A stretch of DNA of 62,697 nt from Burkholderiaceae bacterium (lineage in GTDB: Bacteria > Pseudomonadota > Gammaproteobacteria > Burkholderiales > Burkholderiaceae). Location of the stretch: the NCBI GenBank assembly GCA_947448415.1, contig CANFMT010000002.1, positions 1-62,697 on the forward strand, read 5' to 3'. Both the position numbers and the translations under genes were made by a program. This document shows positions 45,270 to 54,612 of this stretch, in pieces (positions within the stretch are counted from its first letter, which is position 1; each line of letters opens with the position of its first letter). The notes under the pieces are model-generated. The model did no database searches. It was given only the letters and a program-made list of their open reading frames with translations, and was not told the DNA's origin.

Positions 45270-46640
45270 TTAGGCAACGGTTGATTTTGCAAAGTCGCCT
45301 GCACTAGGTAGGTCTGCCATATTCCATGTATCAGTTAGAAGTTCTTTACATTTGGCAATAGGTAATATATCTGCAGCGAGATCTAAAAATTTTTCATCAA
45401 GCTGTTCATTTGTCATAGGATTTTCAAGTCCGCCAACGGCACTCTCAATAACTTTATTAAATACTCGACCGTCATTTAAGGTAATCGTTACTTCACCAGA
45501 TTTCTTATGCAAACGGTTGTCAATTTCGACGGTAATCTTATCTCTTAGCGCAATAGTTCTGGGGTTTAGGACGGCTTCATCAGAGTATTGTTTTTCACCT
45601 GCACGTCCATCAATCATGGCGATAGCAACAGAGTGATAAACGCTAAACTTTCCTTCTAGTCCAGTTTGGGGTGTTTTTTTACCGCACAACTCTAGTTGGT
45701 ATGGATTGGCTTTGATATGTATTGACTTGATTTGTTCTGGCTGTAGATTATGTTCATTTCTAATTTGTATTGCCCCATCGATTGCAGGATGAATGACGAT
45801 GCCGCATGCATAGGGCTTATAGGTATCCTTAGCGATTTCAAAACGTGAACCAAGATCACCGAGCATTTCCTGATAGTCTTGCTTCGTGCTCATAGAGTTT
45901 GCCCAACCAATGCGAGACTCAATCATTTGGTTTGAGCTTGTAAAATTATTCTGAGCTAATAGCGCTGAGAAAAGACCATTTTCAGCTGCTCGCCCAGGGT
46001 TAAAGCTCTTATTCATGGATCCAAAAGAATCTCGAAATCCAACGGGCTGTGATGCAGCAAGGCCTAGCGCCCATATCATTTGTTGCTCGCTTAGTTGCAT
46101 CAATCTTCCAATTGCCGCAGCTGCCCCTATCGTTGGATGAGTTCCAGATACATGCCAGCCTACATCTGCGTGATTGGGTGCTAATGAATTCGAGAGCCGA
46201 ATGGTGTATTCAACTCCTAAATAAAATGCGTTCATAAATTCACGACCGCTGACTGGTTTTAACTCTGCGTAAGCGAGTAGTGCTGAAGCAATTGGTCCTG
46301 CTGCATGTACGTTGGTGACTAGATGGGTGTCATCAAAATCAAATACATGGCTACTGACGCCGTTGATGAACGCCGCATTTAGTGGATCAAATCGTTCTTT
46401 ACGGCCCAATATTGTTGCTTGATTAGAGCTCGAAATTGGCCTAAGGCTATTAATGGCAATATTGACCGCTTCATGTTGGCAGCTACCAACAGTCACCCCA
46501 ACAAAATTTACGAATGCTCTAGAGGCTTCTTGCTGAATATTGCTAGGAAGGTCTTCATATTTCGTATCTAGGGCATATTGCGCTAAGAGTCTAGTGGCAT
46601 CTTTTCCAGTTGCGCTTGAATTTATTTCGCCATTACTCAT
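45270..46640 (-). CDS. MmgE/PrpD-family protein
   Basis: A 456-residue protein of the 2-methylcitrate dehydratase/cis-aconitate decarboxylase-like family. FVNFVGVTVGSCQHEAVNIA, INGVSSHVFDFDDTH, GWHVSGTHPTIGAAAA and KPYACGIVIHPAIDGAIQI are the conserved segments around the active site. Family enzymes dehydrate, decarboxylate or isomerise small carboxylates. A palindromic operator lies 53 bases upstream, matching one ahead of the cyclase gene at 58046, so both may answer to the same regulator. Divergent from a TctC gene. Confidence 0.88.
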   Translation of the reverse strand: MSNGEINSSATGKDATRLLAQYALDTKYEDLPSNIQQEASRAFVNFVGVTVGSCQHEAVNIAINSLRPISSSNQATILGRKERFDPLNAAFINGVSSHVFDFDDTHLVTNVHAAGPIASALLAYAELKPVSGREFMNAFYLGVEYTIRLSNSLAPNHADVGWHVSGTHPTIGAAAAIGRLMQLSEQQMIWALGLAASQPVGFRDSFGSMNKSFNPGRAAENGLFSALLAQNNFTSSNQMIESRIGWANSMSTKQDYQEMLGDLGSRFEIAKDTYKPYACGIVIHPAIDGAIQIRNEHNLQPEQIKSIHIKANPYQLELCGKKTPQTGLEGKFSVYHSVAIAMIDGRAGEKQYSDEAVLNPRTIALRDKITVEIDNRLHKKSGEVTITLNDGRVFNKVIESAVGGLENPMTNEQLDEKFLDLAADILPIAKCKELLTDTWNMADLPSAGDFAKSTVA

Positions 46641-46692
46641 GAGTAGGTCTCCAGGCAGATGATTTTTCTAAAGGCTTGTTTACAGTATACTA

Positions 46693-46712
46693 ATTTAAAC
46701 GATTGTTTAAAT
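46693..46712. promoter_or_regulatory. Palindromic operator A (TTTAAAC-GATT-GTTTAAA)
   Basis: A 20-base perfect inverted repeat with 8-bp arms and a 4-base spacer lies in the divergent gap between the MmgE/PrpD gene and a TctC gene. The same core recurs at 58004-58019 ahead of another catabolic gene. Size and symmetry fit a TetR-type dimer site, and a TetR gene is present at 60043-60702. Confidence 0.7.
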
Positions 46713-46804
46713 AGATGACACCAGCAGCTTATGCTAACAAGTTGTCATTAGTTTGGGAAATAAAGTAAGTTGTTAAAAGATTAAAAACTTTGCAGGGAGT
46801 TGCT

Positions 46805-47797
46805 ATGAATCTGCTGCTTGAGTGCGCTTTAAGAAACTTTTTTATTCGCATGAGTTTGTTGGTGCTGGTATTTAATATTGGCTCGGTAGTGCATGCCCAG
46901 GAATACCCCAACCGTCCAATCAAAGTCGTGATTCCATCCTCTCCAGGAGGTCCTTCCGATATTTTTGGTCGATCACTGATGCAGCAGCTCGGTGAAAATC
47001 TTGGTAGACCAATCATTATTGAGAACAAGCCAGGGGCAGGATCTAAGATTGGCATTCAGCAGGTTGCAAAATCTGCTCCAGATGGCTACACGCTATTGCT
47101 GGTAAGCAGCACCTTCGTTATTAACCCCTCTCTTTATGCAGATCCAGGATTTGATCCCATTAAGGATTTCACCCCAGTTGCATTGCCGGTTAGTTCTCCT
47201 AATGTGATTGTCGTTAATCCGAGCTTTCCAGCAAAAGATATTAAAGAATTTTTTGCATTGATTAAGGCTAATCCCGGTAAGTATGACTATGCCTCTCCAG
47301 GGGGCGGAACTGGTCCCCATCTTAGTGCTGAATTATTAAAGCTCAGAATGAATTTAGATATCGCCCATATCCCATATAAAGGTGGTGGCCCCGCACTACA
47401 AGCAGTTCTTGCTAATCAGGTGCCTATTGGTTTATCTGCCATTCCTCCAGCAACTCCTCAGGTCAAAGCCGGAGCGCTAAGAGCCTTGGCTTTAACTAGT
47501 ACAACACGTTCAGCTTCATTGCCCGATGTGCCCACTCTAAATGAATCTGGGGTAGCTGATTTTGAGGGTGATACTTTGAGTTTTATTATGGCGCCAGCGG
47601 GAACTCCTCCAGCCATTATTCAGAAGCTAAATCGTGAGATTACTAAGGCATTAGAAACTCCAGAGTTACGCAATAAGTTAATGGGTATGGGTTATCAGAT
47701 ATACAACAGTACACCTGATCAAGTAGCGCAAAAAATAAAGGTTGATATTGATAAGTGGGCTAAGGTCATTAAAAGCGGTAATATAAAACCAGATTAA
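46805..47797 (+). CDS. TctC/Bug periplasmic binding protein, copy 4
   Basis: ATG 46805 with AGGGAG upstream is chosen over 46790, giving 330 residues. The signal peptide ends VVHAQ, then YPNRPIKVVIPSSPGGPSDIFGRSL, ENKPGAGSKIGIQQVAKSAPDGYTLLL and IAHIPYKGGGPALQAVLANQV. The usual LLGGQV is LLANQV here. It is divergent from MmgE/PrpD across the gap holding operator A, so both may be induced together by the same carboxylate. Confidence 0.93.
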   Translation: MNLLLECALRNFFIRMSLLVLVFNIGSVVHAQEYPNRPIKVVIPSSPGGPSDIFGRSLMQQLGENLGRPIIIENKPGAGSKIGIQQVAKSAPDGYTLLLVSSTFVINPSLYADPGFDPIKDFTPVALPVSSPNVIVVNPSFPAKDIKEFFALIKANPGKYDYASPGGGTGPHLSAELLKLRMNLDIAHIPYKGGGPALQAVLANQVPIGLSAIPPATPQVKAGALRALALTSTTRSASLPDVPTLNESGVADFEGDTLSFIMAPAGTPPAIIQKLNREITKALETPELRNKLMGMGYQIYNSTPDQVAQKIKVDIDKWAKVIKSGNIKPD

Positions 47798-47971
47798 TTT
47801 CATAATTAGTACGCGCTGTTTTCAGACTTAGATTTAAGGAAAGCAGAGATTTATTGATGTTGTACTGCGAATAATCACACGATTAAACAATTATTTTGGC
47901 TATTGTAATTTTTTACGTTCTTAAAATTTAGATGCATCCGTTAAATAAAAATACTATTAAGGGAGATAATT

Positions 47972-48883
47972 TTGAAACTTGTAACTTATGAATTAAATGG
48001 TGCAATGTTAATTGGGGCTGAGGTCAATGATCGAATAATTCATCTGAATAGTTTTCTAGCTCCAACTGAGCAATTACCAGAAAATATGGTCAGCTTTCTA
48101 TCCTTAGGCCAGCCTGCCATGCATTTAGCTAGAAAATCGATTGAAACTTACCAAACTAAAAATGATGCGAGTTTAGGCATTCCAACTACTCAGGCCAATC
48201 TTCAGTCCCCTATTTTGAACCCCAGCAAAATTATGATGGGCGGAAGAAACTACTTAAAGCACTTGGACGAGTTGCGCAAAGAAGGGGCTAGTAGGCAGGA
48301 AAAAATTGTTACTCCTCCAATGCCGCATATTTTTGCTAAATATGCCACAGCAATTACAGGCCCAAATAAGCCTATTATTTATCCAAAGATTGTGAAGCAA
48401 CTAGATTTAGAGGGGGAGTTAACTGTCGTTATCGGAAAGCGTGCTTACCATGTTGAAGAGAGCGATGCAATGGATTACGTGGCCGGATATACCATCATGA
48501 ATGACGTGTCTGCTCGTTGTCTTCAGGCGCAAGGGTTACTTTTGATCTCAAAGGGGTTTGAAACCTTTTGTCCAATGGGGCCTTATTTGGTTACTAAAGA
48601 TGAAATTCCTGATCCGCAGAACTTAACCGTCAAAACCTACCTGAATGATTTGGAAGTGTGCTCGGCTCATACATCTGAAATGCTATTTTCAGTAAAGCAA
48701 TTTATTGCAAGCTTATCCAGAATGTTCCCGCTAGAGCCGGGTGATGTTTTATCTACTGGATCGCCTCCTGGACCTGGTATGTACCATAACCCACCATTGC
48801 TTGCGAAGGTTGGCGATGTGATGCGCATCACCATTGAGGGAATAGGCACGCTAGAAAACCCAGTTGTTGCAGCAACTCGCTAA
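47972..48883 (+). CDS. Fumarylacetoacetate hydrolase-family protein
   Basis: A 303-residue FAH-superfamily enzyme. The metal-binding core is DLEGELTVVIGKRAYHVEES with YVAGYTIMNDVSAR, and SKGFETFCPMGPYLV and DVLSTGSPPGPG complete the family pattern. Reactions in the family include hydrolysis of beta-diketones and decarboxylation or hydration of ring-cleavage products. The start is TTG with GGGAG 9 bases upstream. The TctC gene follows 22 bases later, so import and C-C bond cleavage may be linked. Confidence 0.88.
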   Translation: MKLVTYELNGAMLIGAEVNDRIIHLNSFLAPTEQLPENMVSFLSLGQPAMHLARKSIETYQTKNDASLGIPTTQANLQSPILNPSKIMMGGRNYLKHLDELRKEGASRQEKIVTPPMPHIFAKYATAITGPNKPIIYPKIVKQLDLEGELTVVIGKRAYHVEESDAMDYVAGYTIMNDVSARCLQAQGLLLISKGFETFCPMGPYLVTKDEIPDPQNLTVKTYLNDLEVCSAHTSEMLFSVKQFIASLSRMFPLEPGDVLSTGSPPGPGMYHNPPLLAKVGDVMRITIEGIGTLENPVVAATR

Positions 48884-48905
48884 TTTAAAAAGGGAGCTTG
48901 CAATC

Positions 48906-49892
48906 ATGGCATATTTGCAGAGGATGTTTCATGACTGGAAAAAGTTTTTTGTATTGTCTGTATTGTTGTTAGCTCCAATATTGGTGTTGGCACAAGCTTA
49001 TCCCAACAAACCGGTGACTATCGTAGTTCCTTTTGTTGCTGGCGGAAGTACTGATGCAACTGCTCGAGCAATTGGTCAAAAACTCAGCACCCAATTGGGG
49101 CAGCAAATCGTTATTGATAACAAACCAGGGGGTGGCTCTACGATTGGAGTGGCGTATGTCGCCAAGGCGCCTCCTGATGGTTATACGCTCTTGTTTACTA
49201 CTATTTCGATGGCAATTAATGCGAGTTTGCGACCCAAGCTGACCTATGACTCAATCAAAGATTTACAGCCCATCATTCAGATATCGTCTTTACCTTTAGT
49301 GTTAGTAATTAATTCAAATCTACCACCCAAAAATTTTCAAGAATTTATTACGTACGCCAAAGCAAACTCGGGCAAGCTAAATTACGCGTCATCTGGATCG
49401 GGGACGTCTCCGCACTTAGCGGGTGAGATGTTTAAAAGTATGACTGGTATTAGCATGGCGCACATTCCCTACAAAGGGAATGCTCCGGTATTAAATGACC
49501 TATTGGGGGGTCAGGTAGATGCCCATTTTGGATTGGTTCCAGGGATGTTGCCTTATATCAAAAGCGGTAAATTACGAGCTTTAGCAGTAACTACTAAGAC
49601 AAGAGTTGCCTCTTTGCCTGATGTGCCAACGATTATGGAGATGGGATATCCAAACTATGAGATTAATTCATGGCAAGGTCTATTTGCCCCTGCCAATACT
49701 CCGCCAGAAATTATTGTTAAATTAAACGAAGCGGCAAATCGAATTTTGGGTGATCCGGAATTTCGTGGCGTATTGGCGAAAGAGGGATCTGAGCCAGTTG
49801 GCGGTAGCACTTCCCAGTTTGTCACTCATGTTATAAGTGAGGTAAATAAATGGGCAAAGGTGGTTAAAGATTCTGGTGCGCAAGCGGATTAG
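48906..49892 (+). CDS. TctC/Bug periplasmic binding protein, copy 5
   Basis: ATG 48906 with AGGGAG upstream is chosen over 48864, giving 328 residues. A signal peptide ending VLAQ precedes YPNKPVTIVVPFVAGGSTDATARAI, DNKPGGGSTIGVAYVAKAPPDGYTLLF, MAHIPYKGNAPVLNDLLGGQVDAHF. It is flanked by an FAH-family gene and an MDR-family gene 6 bases later, the latter repeating the TctC-MDR order of 21885-23863. Confidence 0.94.
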   Translation: MAYLQRMFHDWKKFFVLSVLLLAPILVLAQAYPNKPVTIVVPFVAGGSTDATARAIGQKLSTQLGQQIVIDNKPGGGSTIGVAYVAKAPPDGYTLLFTTISMAINASLRPKLTYDSIKDLQPIIQISSLPLVLVINSNLPPKNFQEFITYAKANSGKLNYASSGSGTSPHLAGEMFKSMTGISMAHIPYKGNAPVLNDLLGGQVDAHFGLVPGMLPYIKSGKLRALAVTTKTRVASLPDVPTIMEMGYPNYEINSWQGLFAPANTPPEIIVKLNEAANRILGDPEFRGVLAKEGSEPVGGSTSQFVTHVISEVNKWAKVVKDSGAQAD

Positions 49893-49898
49893 CGAGCA

Positions 49899-50891
49899 AT
49901 GAAGGCGATTCAAATCTTTGCCTTTGGTGGGCCTGAGGTCCTCAAGTACGGGGAAATTGCCCCCCGATCTTTGCAAGCTGGAGAGGTTCGAGTGAGGGCT
50001 GAGGCTATTGGCGTTGGCAAGCCGGATGTCTTGGTTCGCAAGGGAATTTATCGCTGGCAACCAGCAATGCCAGCAATACCGGGAAATGAATTATCTGGTG
50101 TAGTCATTGAGGTAGCTGACAATGACTGCGGTGATGTAAAGCTCGGTGACCGTGTTCTTGTTAGCTCTCGTGAATTAACTCAGCGGGGCGGATGTTACGC
50201 CGAGGAAATTATTGTTCCCGCACAGTCCTTATTTCATTTGCCAGACTCCGTTTCTTTTGTCGATGCCGTAGCTCTTCCTAATTACCAATTGGCCGGCGCA
50301 CTTTTATATGAGTCTGGAATCAAGACGCCAAAGTCATTATTGATACACGGTGCCGCTGGTGGTGTTGCCATTGCGGTGTTACAACTGGCTGAGTTAGATG
50401 GAATTACAGCCATTGGAACAGTAAGCACTCAAGAAAAGAGAATGTTTTCTGAGGCTGCTGGCGGCAAATTTATATTTAATCGAAATACAGAAGATATTCA
50501 AAAATGTGTATTCGAGGTTACCTCTGGTTCCGGTGTTGATTTAGTTTTGGATCACGTAGGCGGTGCCCAGTTTTCACATAATATGAACTATCTTGCGACA
50601 TTTGGTGTACTGCTCTCCTACAATATTATGGGCGGCCTTCCGGATGACAATTTGCTGGGTGCAATGCGATCTTTCGGCTCAATAAGTCCTGCAGTCAGAT
50701 GTTTTACCATCCACACTTTAGACTCCTTTCCTGAAGTGAGAAGAGCTCTCATGATTCGCGCAATTGAATTGGCTGCTAATAAAAAGATTTCTCCCCCCGC
50801 AGCAAATATTTTTCAATTATCAAGTGCCGTAGAGGCACATGAATTACTTGATAGCGGTAATTTTTTAGGTAAGATCGTACTAATTCCTTAG
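49899..50891 (+). CDS. MDR-family (quinone oxidoreductase-like) dehydrogenase, copy 2
   Basis: A 330-residue paralogue of 22871-23863, equal in length and with the same odd segments: SSRELTQRGGCYAEE and LPNYQLAGALLYESGI. The cofactor loop is GAAGGVA (151-157), with Ala where copy 1 has Gly. C-terminal VRCFTIHTLDSFPEVRRALMIRAIEL also matches copy 1. No zinc cysteines are seen. Substrate unknown, but the repeated pairing with TctC suggests a conserved pathway step. Confidence 0.86.
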   Translation: MKAIQIFAFGGPEVLKYGEIAPRSLQAGEVRVRAEAIGVGKPDVLVRKGIYRWQPAMPAIPGNELSGVVIEVADNDCGDVKLGDRVLVSSRELTQRGGCYAEEIIVPAQSLFHLPDSVSFVDAVALPNYQLAGALLYESGIKTPKSLLIHGAAGGVAIAVLQLAELDGITAIGTVSTQEKRMFSEAAGGKFIFNRNTEDIQKCVFEVTSGSGVDLVLDHVGGAQFSHNMNYLATFGVLLSYNIMGGLPDDNLLGAMRSFGSISPAVRCFTIHTLDSFPEVRRALMIRAIELAANKKISPPAANIFQLSSAVEAHELLDSGNFLGKIVLIP

Positions 50892-50909
50892 AAGCTAGTA
50901 GTCGATCTA

Positions 50910-51932
50910 TTACTCTTTCATCATTCCCAAATGTTTTAGCTGACGGTAAAGAGGTTCCGCTAAAAATAGTACGGCAATAATTCGACAGGCTTGTAATGCA
51001 GTAACGATAGCTACACCAAGCTGCATTACTTTTGCAGTAATCGCCATCTCTGCAATTCCGCCTGGCGCAGACGCTAAAATAATAGTTGCTGCTGGAAGTG
51101 GTATGAGATGACTAAGCCCAAAGCTAGCGAGGGCGCATAGTGACATCATGGCGATGGTGCCAATTGCAACGCTAAATAACCAACGCGGTGCTGAGCGAAT
51201 AAATTCTGGTCTAAACCGCACCCCAAGGCTGATGCCAATCACAATTTGGGCTGCATTTGTTAGCCAAGATGGAATGCTAGAGAGCTCAACTTCATTGATT
51301 GCAAGGGCAATTGACACAATAAGTGGACCAATAAACCAAGCATTTGATCGACCTAGCATTTTCATTGCTGATGCACCAAGACCTGTAAGAAGAGCTAGAG
51401 TCAGAATTCCCATTAAGCTAAATTGATAGTTATGGGTCGGAGTAATATCCAGGCCATGCCAATCCATCCATTTCACCGTAAATGGAATAGCAATCGTGAC
51501 GAGCAGAACTCTGAGTGTGTGAGCCGAGGCAACTAAATCAGTACGCGCATGCTCGCGTTCGGCTAGTAAAGTCATTTCAGAAGCACCACCTACTACGCTG
51601 GAAAAGTATGCAGTAGTGCGATCAAGGTTTGGGAATCGAGAGGCGTTAAACCAGTAGAGCCATAGCCCATAGCAGTAGCCTAGAACTAATGACCACATAA
51701 TGCTCAGAATCACTAGCCACCACAAGCTAATTACTAGGGTGGTCACATGTGGTGTGAAGTAGAGGCCTAATGCAGCGCCAATAGCCCATTGGCCACCATT
51801 ACGTAATGGGCTCCAACTTAAAGTCTTGAGGCCAAAGATAGAGAGTGCCGCCGTAATTAATAGGGGGCCAATCATCCAAGGAATAGGTGTACGCAGTGAT
51901 ACACATACCAATGCCGCTAAATATCCTGCCAA
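50910..51932 (-). CDS. AbrB-family membrane protein (duplicated-domain transporter-like)
   Basis: A protein of about 340 residues with some ten membrane helices in two repeats: LRTPIPWMIGPLLITAALSI in the first and RSNAWFIGPLIVSIALAI in the second, plus GGASEMTLLAERE and APGGIAEMAITAKVMQLGV. This is the AbrB/ammonia-monooxygenase-like family, often linked to tricarboxylate transport loci. The start is unclear: TTG 51932 falls inside the first helix, and upstream, in frame as far as a stop near 52035, there is no ATG, GTG or TTG. A non-standard start such as ATT or CTG is possible. Confidence 0.78.
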   Translation of the reverse strand: MAGYLAALVCVSLRTPIPWMIGPLLITAALSIFGLKTLSWSPLRNGGQWAIGAALGLYFTPHVTTLVISLWWLVILSIMWSLVLGYCYGLWLYWFNASRFPNLDRTTAYFSSVVGGASEMTLLAEREHARTDLVASAHTLRVLLVTIAIPFTVKWMDWHGLDITPTHNYQFSLMGILTLALLTGLGASAMKMLGRSNAWFIGPLIVSIALAINEVELSSIPSWLTNAAQIVIGISLGVRFRPEFIRSAPRWLFSVAIGTIAMMSLCALASFGLSHLIPLPAATIILASAPGGIAEMAITAKVMQLGVAIVTALQACRIIAVLFLAEPLYRQLKHLGMMKE

Positions 51933-52014
51933 TAAAGTACAAGATATTTGCAGAATAGATATCGCAAGTGGTTGCGAACTCCCCTTGGTGTGGGTACGTT
52001 TATTAAATGCGAAC

Positions 52015-52992
52015 TTAATTTTTACTCTTAGCCTTTACTTCTCTGATGGTTTTATCCCAACGCTCTGCTTCAGCATGAACGTAGTCAGTAGTTTGTTTAA
52101 TGTTGCCCCCAAATGGAAGCAAGTCATTTTGCTCAAACTTTTCTAGTACATCTGGGTATGTTAATGCCCGATTGATTGCCTGATTCATTTTTTCTTTAAC
52201 ATCTGCGGGAGTCTTGGCAGGTGCGAATACACCAGTCCACAGATCATCTCTGAGATTGGGGTAGCCAAGTTCAATAACTGTTGGGACGTTGGGTAAGCTA
52301 GCTAGGCGTTTTTCACTAGATACTGCCAAAACTTTTACCTTACCCTGCTTTGCAAATGGAGTGACCCCTGTCATAGCGCCACAGGTTATGGGTGTCTCAC
52401 CGGCAACTGTTGCCAATAAGGCGGGGCCAGATCCTTTATAAGGGATATGCGTTACATCAGCCTTCCAAATTAGACGAAATAAATTTTCACAAGTAATACT
52501 GGGCGGTGTCCCGTTTCCTGCTGTAGCAAATGATAGATTTTCTTTTGTTGCTAATTGCTGTAATTCAGCCAAAGTATTGGCGTTTACTTTTTCCCCGACA
52601 AAAATCCCCATTGGTAATGTGCTAGCCATCGATACAGGTGCAAAGTCTTTTTCAGGGTTATAGCCAGCAGATCCACTCCATGCTGGATTTACTAAGAAAG
52701 CGGGAGAGGTTACTAGAAACGTGTATCCATCTGGGGCGGCGCTTGCAACTGCTTGAATGCCGATGCTGGCACCAGCTCCAGCTCGGTTCTCTACAAAAAC
52801 AGGTTGCTTCAAAATTTCACTGAGCTTTTGAGCCAGGACACGAGCGGTGACATCCGTAGATCCACCGGGAGCAAAAGGAACAATAAAACGAATTGGCTTA
52901 TTCGGATATGTGCTCGATTGAGCGTGAAGCAATGAGGGGCTTAGAGAAAACCCTAGGGCTACGATTAATACAGAGAAGATCTTGCGGAACAT
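52015..52992 (-). CDS. TctC/Bug periplasmic binding protein, copy 6
   Basis: A 325-residue TctC protein with signal peptide (ending LLHAQ), FAPGGSTDVTARVLAQKL, ENRAGAGASIGIQAVASAAPDGYTFLV and ENLFRLIWKADVTHIPYKGSGPALLATVAGETPITCGAM. The last segment, with GETPI[TA]C instead of LLGGQV, is shared only with the copy at 59061-60056, so these two form a subtype likely to bind related ligands. It is upstream of the AbrB-family gene on the same strand, 82 bases apart. Confidence 0.94.
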   Translation of the reverse strand: MFRKIFSVLIVALGFSLSPSLLHAQSSTYPNKPIRFIVPFAPGGSTDVTARVLAQKLSEILKQPVFVENRAGAGASIGIQAVASAAPDGYTFLVTSPAFLVNPAWSGSAGYNPEKDFAPVSMASTLPMGIFVGEKVNANTLAELQQLATKENLSFATAGNGTPPSITCENLFRLIWKADVTHIPYKGSGPALLATVAGETPITCGAMTGVTPFAKQGKVKVLAVSSEKRLASLPNVPTVIELGYPNLRDDLWTGVFAPAKTPADVKEKMNQAINRALTYPDVLEKFEQNDLLPFGGNIKQTTDYVHAEAERWDKTIREVKAKSKN

Positions 52993-53097
52993 GCTTGCCT
53001 CCTACTAAATAATTTTTTGATGGTAGTCGATTTTAGGCATAGAATGAAAAAAAATTGCTCGCCATAATCTGGTAGCTAAAAAAATTCAGGAGATGAT

Positions 53098-53991
53098 GTG
53101 TTTGCGACCTACGCTGAGGCTGCCCAAGAGCAGTCTTTATCTGGTAATTCGGCAGCTGATCCGTTAGCATCCTCGATTGAGGAGGCTCGCGCCAAGCAAA
53201 ACCTTTACTTTCAAAGTCTAAATCAAAATTTACCTGAAGTAAGTTCTGAAAAAGACATGGAGATTGCTGGCCCGCTTGGCAATATTCCTATTCGCTTGGT
53301 TTATCCGAATGCTTCTAAACCACTTCCTTGCATAATCTTTATTAGGGGCGCAGGATTTTGGGCTGGCTCTCTCGATTCGCATGCAAGAACTATCCGCAGC
53401 CTTGCTTTGCTAAGTGATTGTGTGGTCTGCGCAATTGATTATCGACGCACCCCTGAATTTCATTACCCAACACAAAGAGATGAGGTTCTTCAGCTCATTA
53501 CTTGGTTAAAGCAGAATGCTAGTGAAGTTGGCATTAATGGCAAGATCACATTGTTTGGGGAGTCGGCAGGAGCAACTATTGCACTTTCTGCAGCACTGTC
53601 TTTGAGAGATAAAGGCGATGAAGCGCTTTCAGGTCTAACACTGTTTTATAACAATGCTGGCGGACCCAATCCAAAAGCTAGAGCTTACTCTCAGTGGGTT
53701 TGGAAACAATATCTAGGGCACGATGGGCTATCAACGGATGCTAATGCAGTACCGTTGCTAGATGATTTAAAGGGACTGCCACCAGTTTGGCTTGGTGTTG
53801 GTGAAGACGATCCCTTAATGAAGGATACCGTGGAAGTGAATAAAAAAATTCTCGCTTCCGGCGGAAAATCAACTCTTATGTGTTATCCAAATCTTCCACA
53901 TGCTTTTGTGATGTATAGCGGCACATTAAAACCTGCGTATGAAGCGCTAAAAACAGCAGCGCTAGCATCCAGTAGTTTTATGCATGACTAA
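53098..53991 (+). CDS. Alpha/beta hydrolase (HSL-like) with altered oxyanion motif
   Basis: A 297-residue hydrolase resembling hormone-sensitive-lipase-type esterases: CAIDYRRTPEFHYPTQRDEV, nucleophile in FGESAGATIA, acid in GVGEDDPLMKD and His in LPHAF. The usual HGGG oxyanion loop reads IRGAGFW, with Arg for His. GTG 53098 is used, with CAGGAG upstream; ATG codons nearby are out of frame. It lacks an export signal. It opens a same-strand run with cupin, TctC and TPP enzyme genes. Confidence 0.83.
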   Translation: MFATYAEAAQEQSLSGNSAADPLASSIEEARAKQNLYFQSLNQNLPEVSSEKDMEIAGPLGNIPIRLVYPNASKPLPCIIFIRGAGFWAGSLDSHARTIRSLALLSDCVVCAIDYRRTPEFHYPTQRDEVLQLITWLKQNASEVGINGKITLFGESAGATIALSAALSLRDKGDEALSGLTLFYNNAGGPNPKARAYSQWVWKQYLGHDGLSTDANAVPLLDDLKGLPPVWLGVGEDDPLMKDTVEVNKKILASGGKSTLMCYPNLPHAFVMYSGTLKPAYEALKTAALASSSFMHD

Positions 53992-54023
53992 ATATTAAAA
54001 ATAACCATACCAACGGAGAACTT

Positions 54024-54611
54024 ATGCAGCGCTGGACACCAACACAAGAAGAAATGAAACCCCGAATTGCTCGCTTCAAAGAAGTGGCATCAGTTAAGAA
54101 GCTCCATCTAGAAGAAAAAGGTATCCCCCCTGATGTTTTAGAGATGATTATGGCCAAGACAACCCGTAATGTCATGTCACCAGGCCCCCTTCCCGGACAG
54201 TTATCTCCGAAGCCAGCAGTAGAAGGTGGCGATGCTGGAGTCTTTCGTCTAGGAATTGCAACTTGTCCGCCTAATCAAGGCCCAGGCTTGCATGTTCACT
54301 ACAACACGCATGAAACTTTTATGGCTCTCACTGGAAAATGGGAAATTCAGTGGGGTGATCATGGTGAAGAATCAATTATGTTGGATCACTTAGATTTAAT
54401 CGCTATGCCCCCACGGGTTACCAGAAGATTTATTAATCGCTCCGATGAAGATGCGCATCTGATGGTCATCATTCAGGGGCAGCGAGATGAATTTGATGAT
54501 GTAGATCGCGTACCAGAAACTGCTGATGCGATTGCAAAAAAATATGGTCAGGGTATGGTCGATAAGCTAGAGACTCTTGGCTGGAAATTTACCATCGGGA
54601 AAGAACTCTAA
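54024..54611 (+). CDS. Cupin-domain protein, copy 2
   Basis: A 195-residue paralogue of the cupin at 24024-24638. It shares TPTQEEMKPRIARFKEV at the start, MSPGPLPG, the metal motif HVHYNTHETFMALTGKWEIQWGD and DLIAMPPRVTRRFIN. A helical C-terminus follows (ADAIAKKYGQGMVDKLETLGW). Both copies directly precede a TctC gene. The reaction is unknown; the second motif holds no clear His, so the metal site may be incomplete. Confidence 0.82.
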   Translation: MQRWTPTQEEMKPRIARFKEVASVKKLHLEEKGIPPDVLEMIMAKTTRNVMSPGPLPGQLSPKPAVEGGDAGVFRLGIATCPPNQGPGLHVHYNTHETFMALTGKWEIQWGDHGEESIMLDHLDLIAMPPRVTRRFINRSDEDAHLMVIIQGQRDEFDDVDRVPETADAIAKKYGQGMVDKLETLGWKFTIGKEL

Positions 54612-54612
54612 A

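Noticed and set aside
47883..47898. Third TTAAAC-type operator before the FAH gene
   Set aside because: Only the left arm (TTAAAC) is present; the right arm matches about half of GTTTAA, which is expected by chance in AT-rich DNA.
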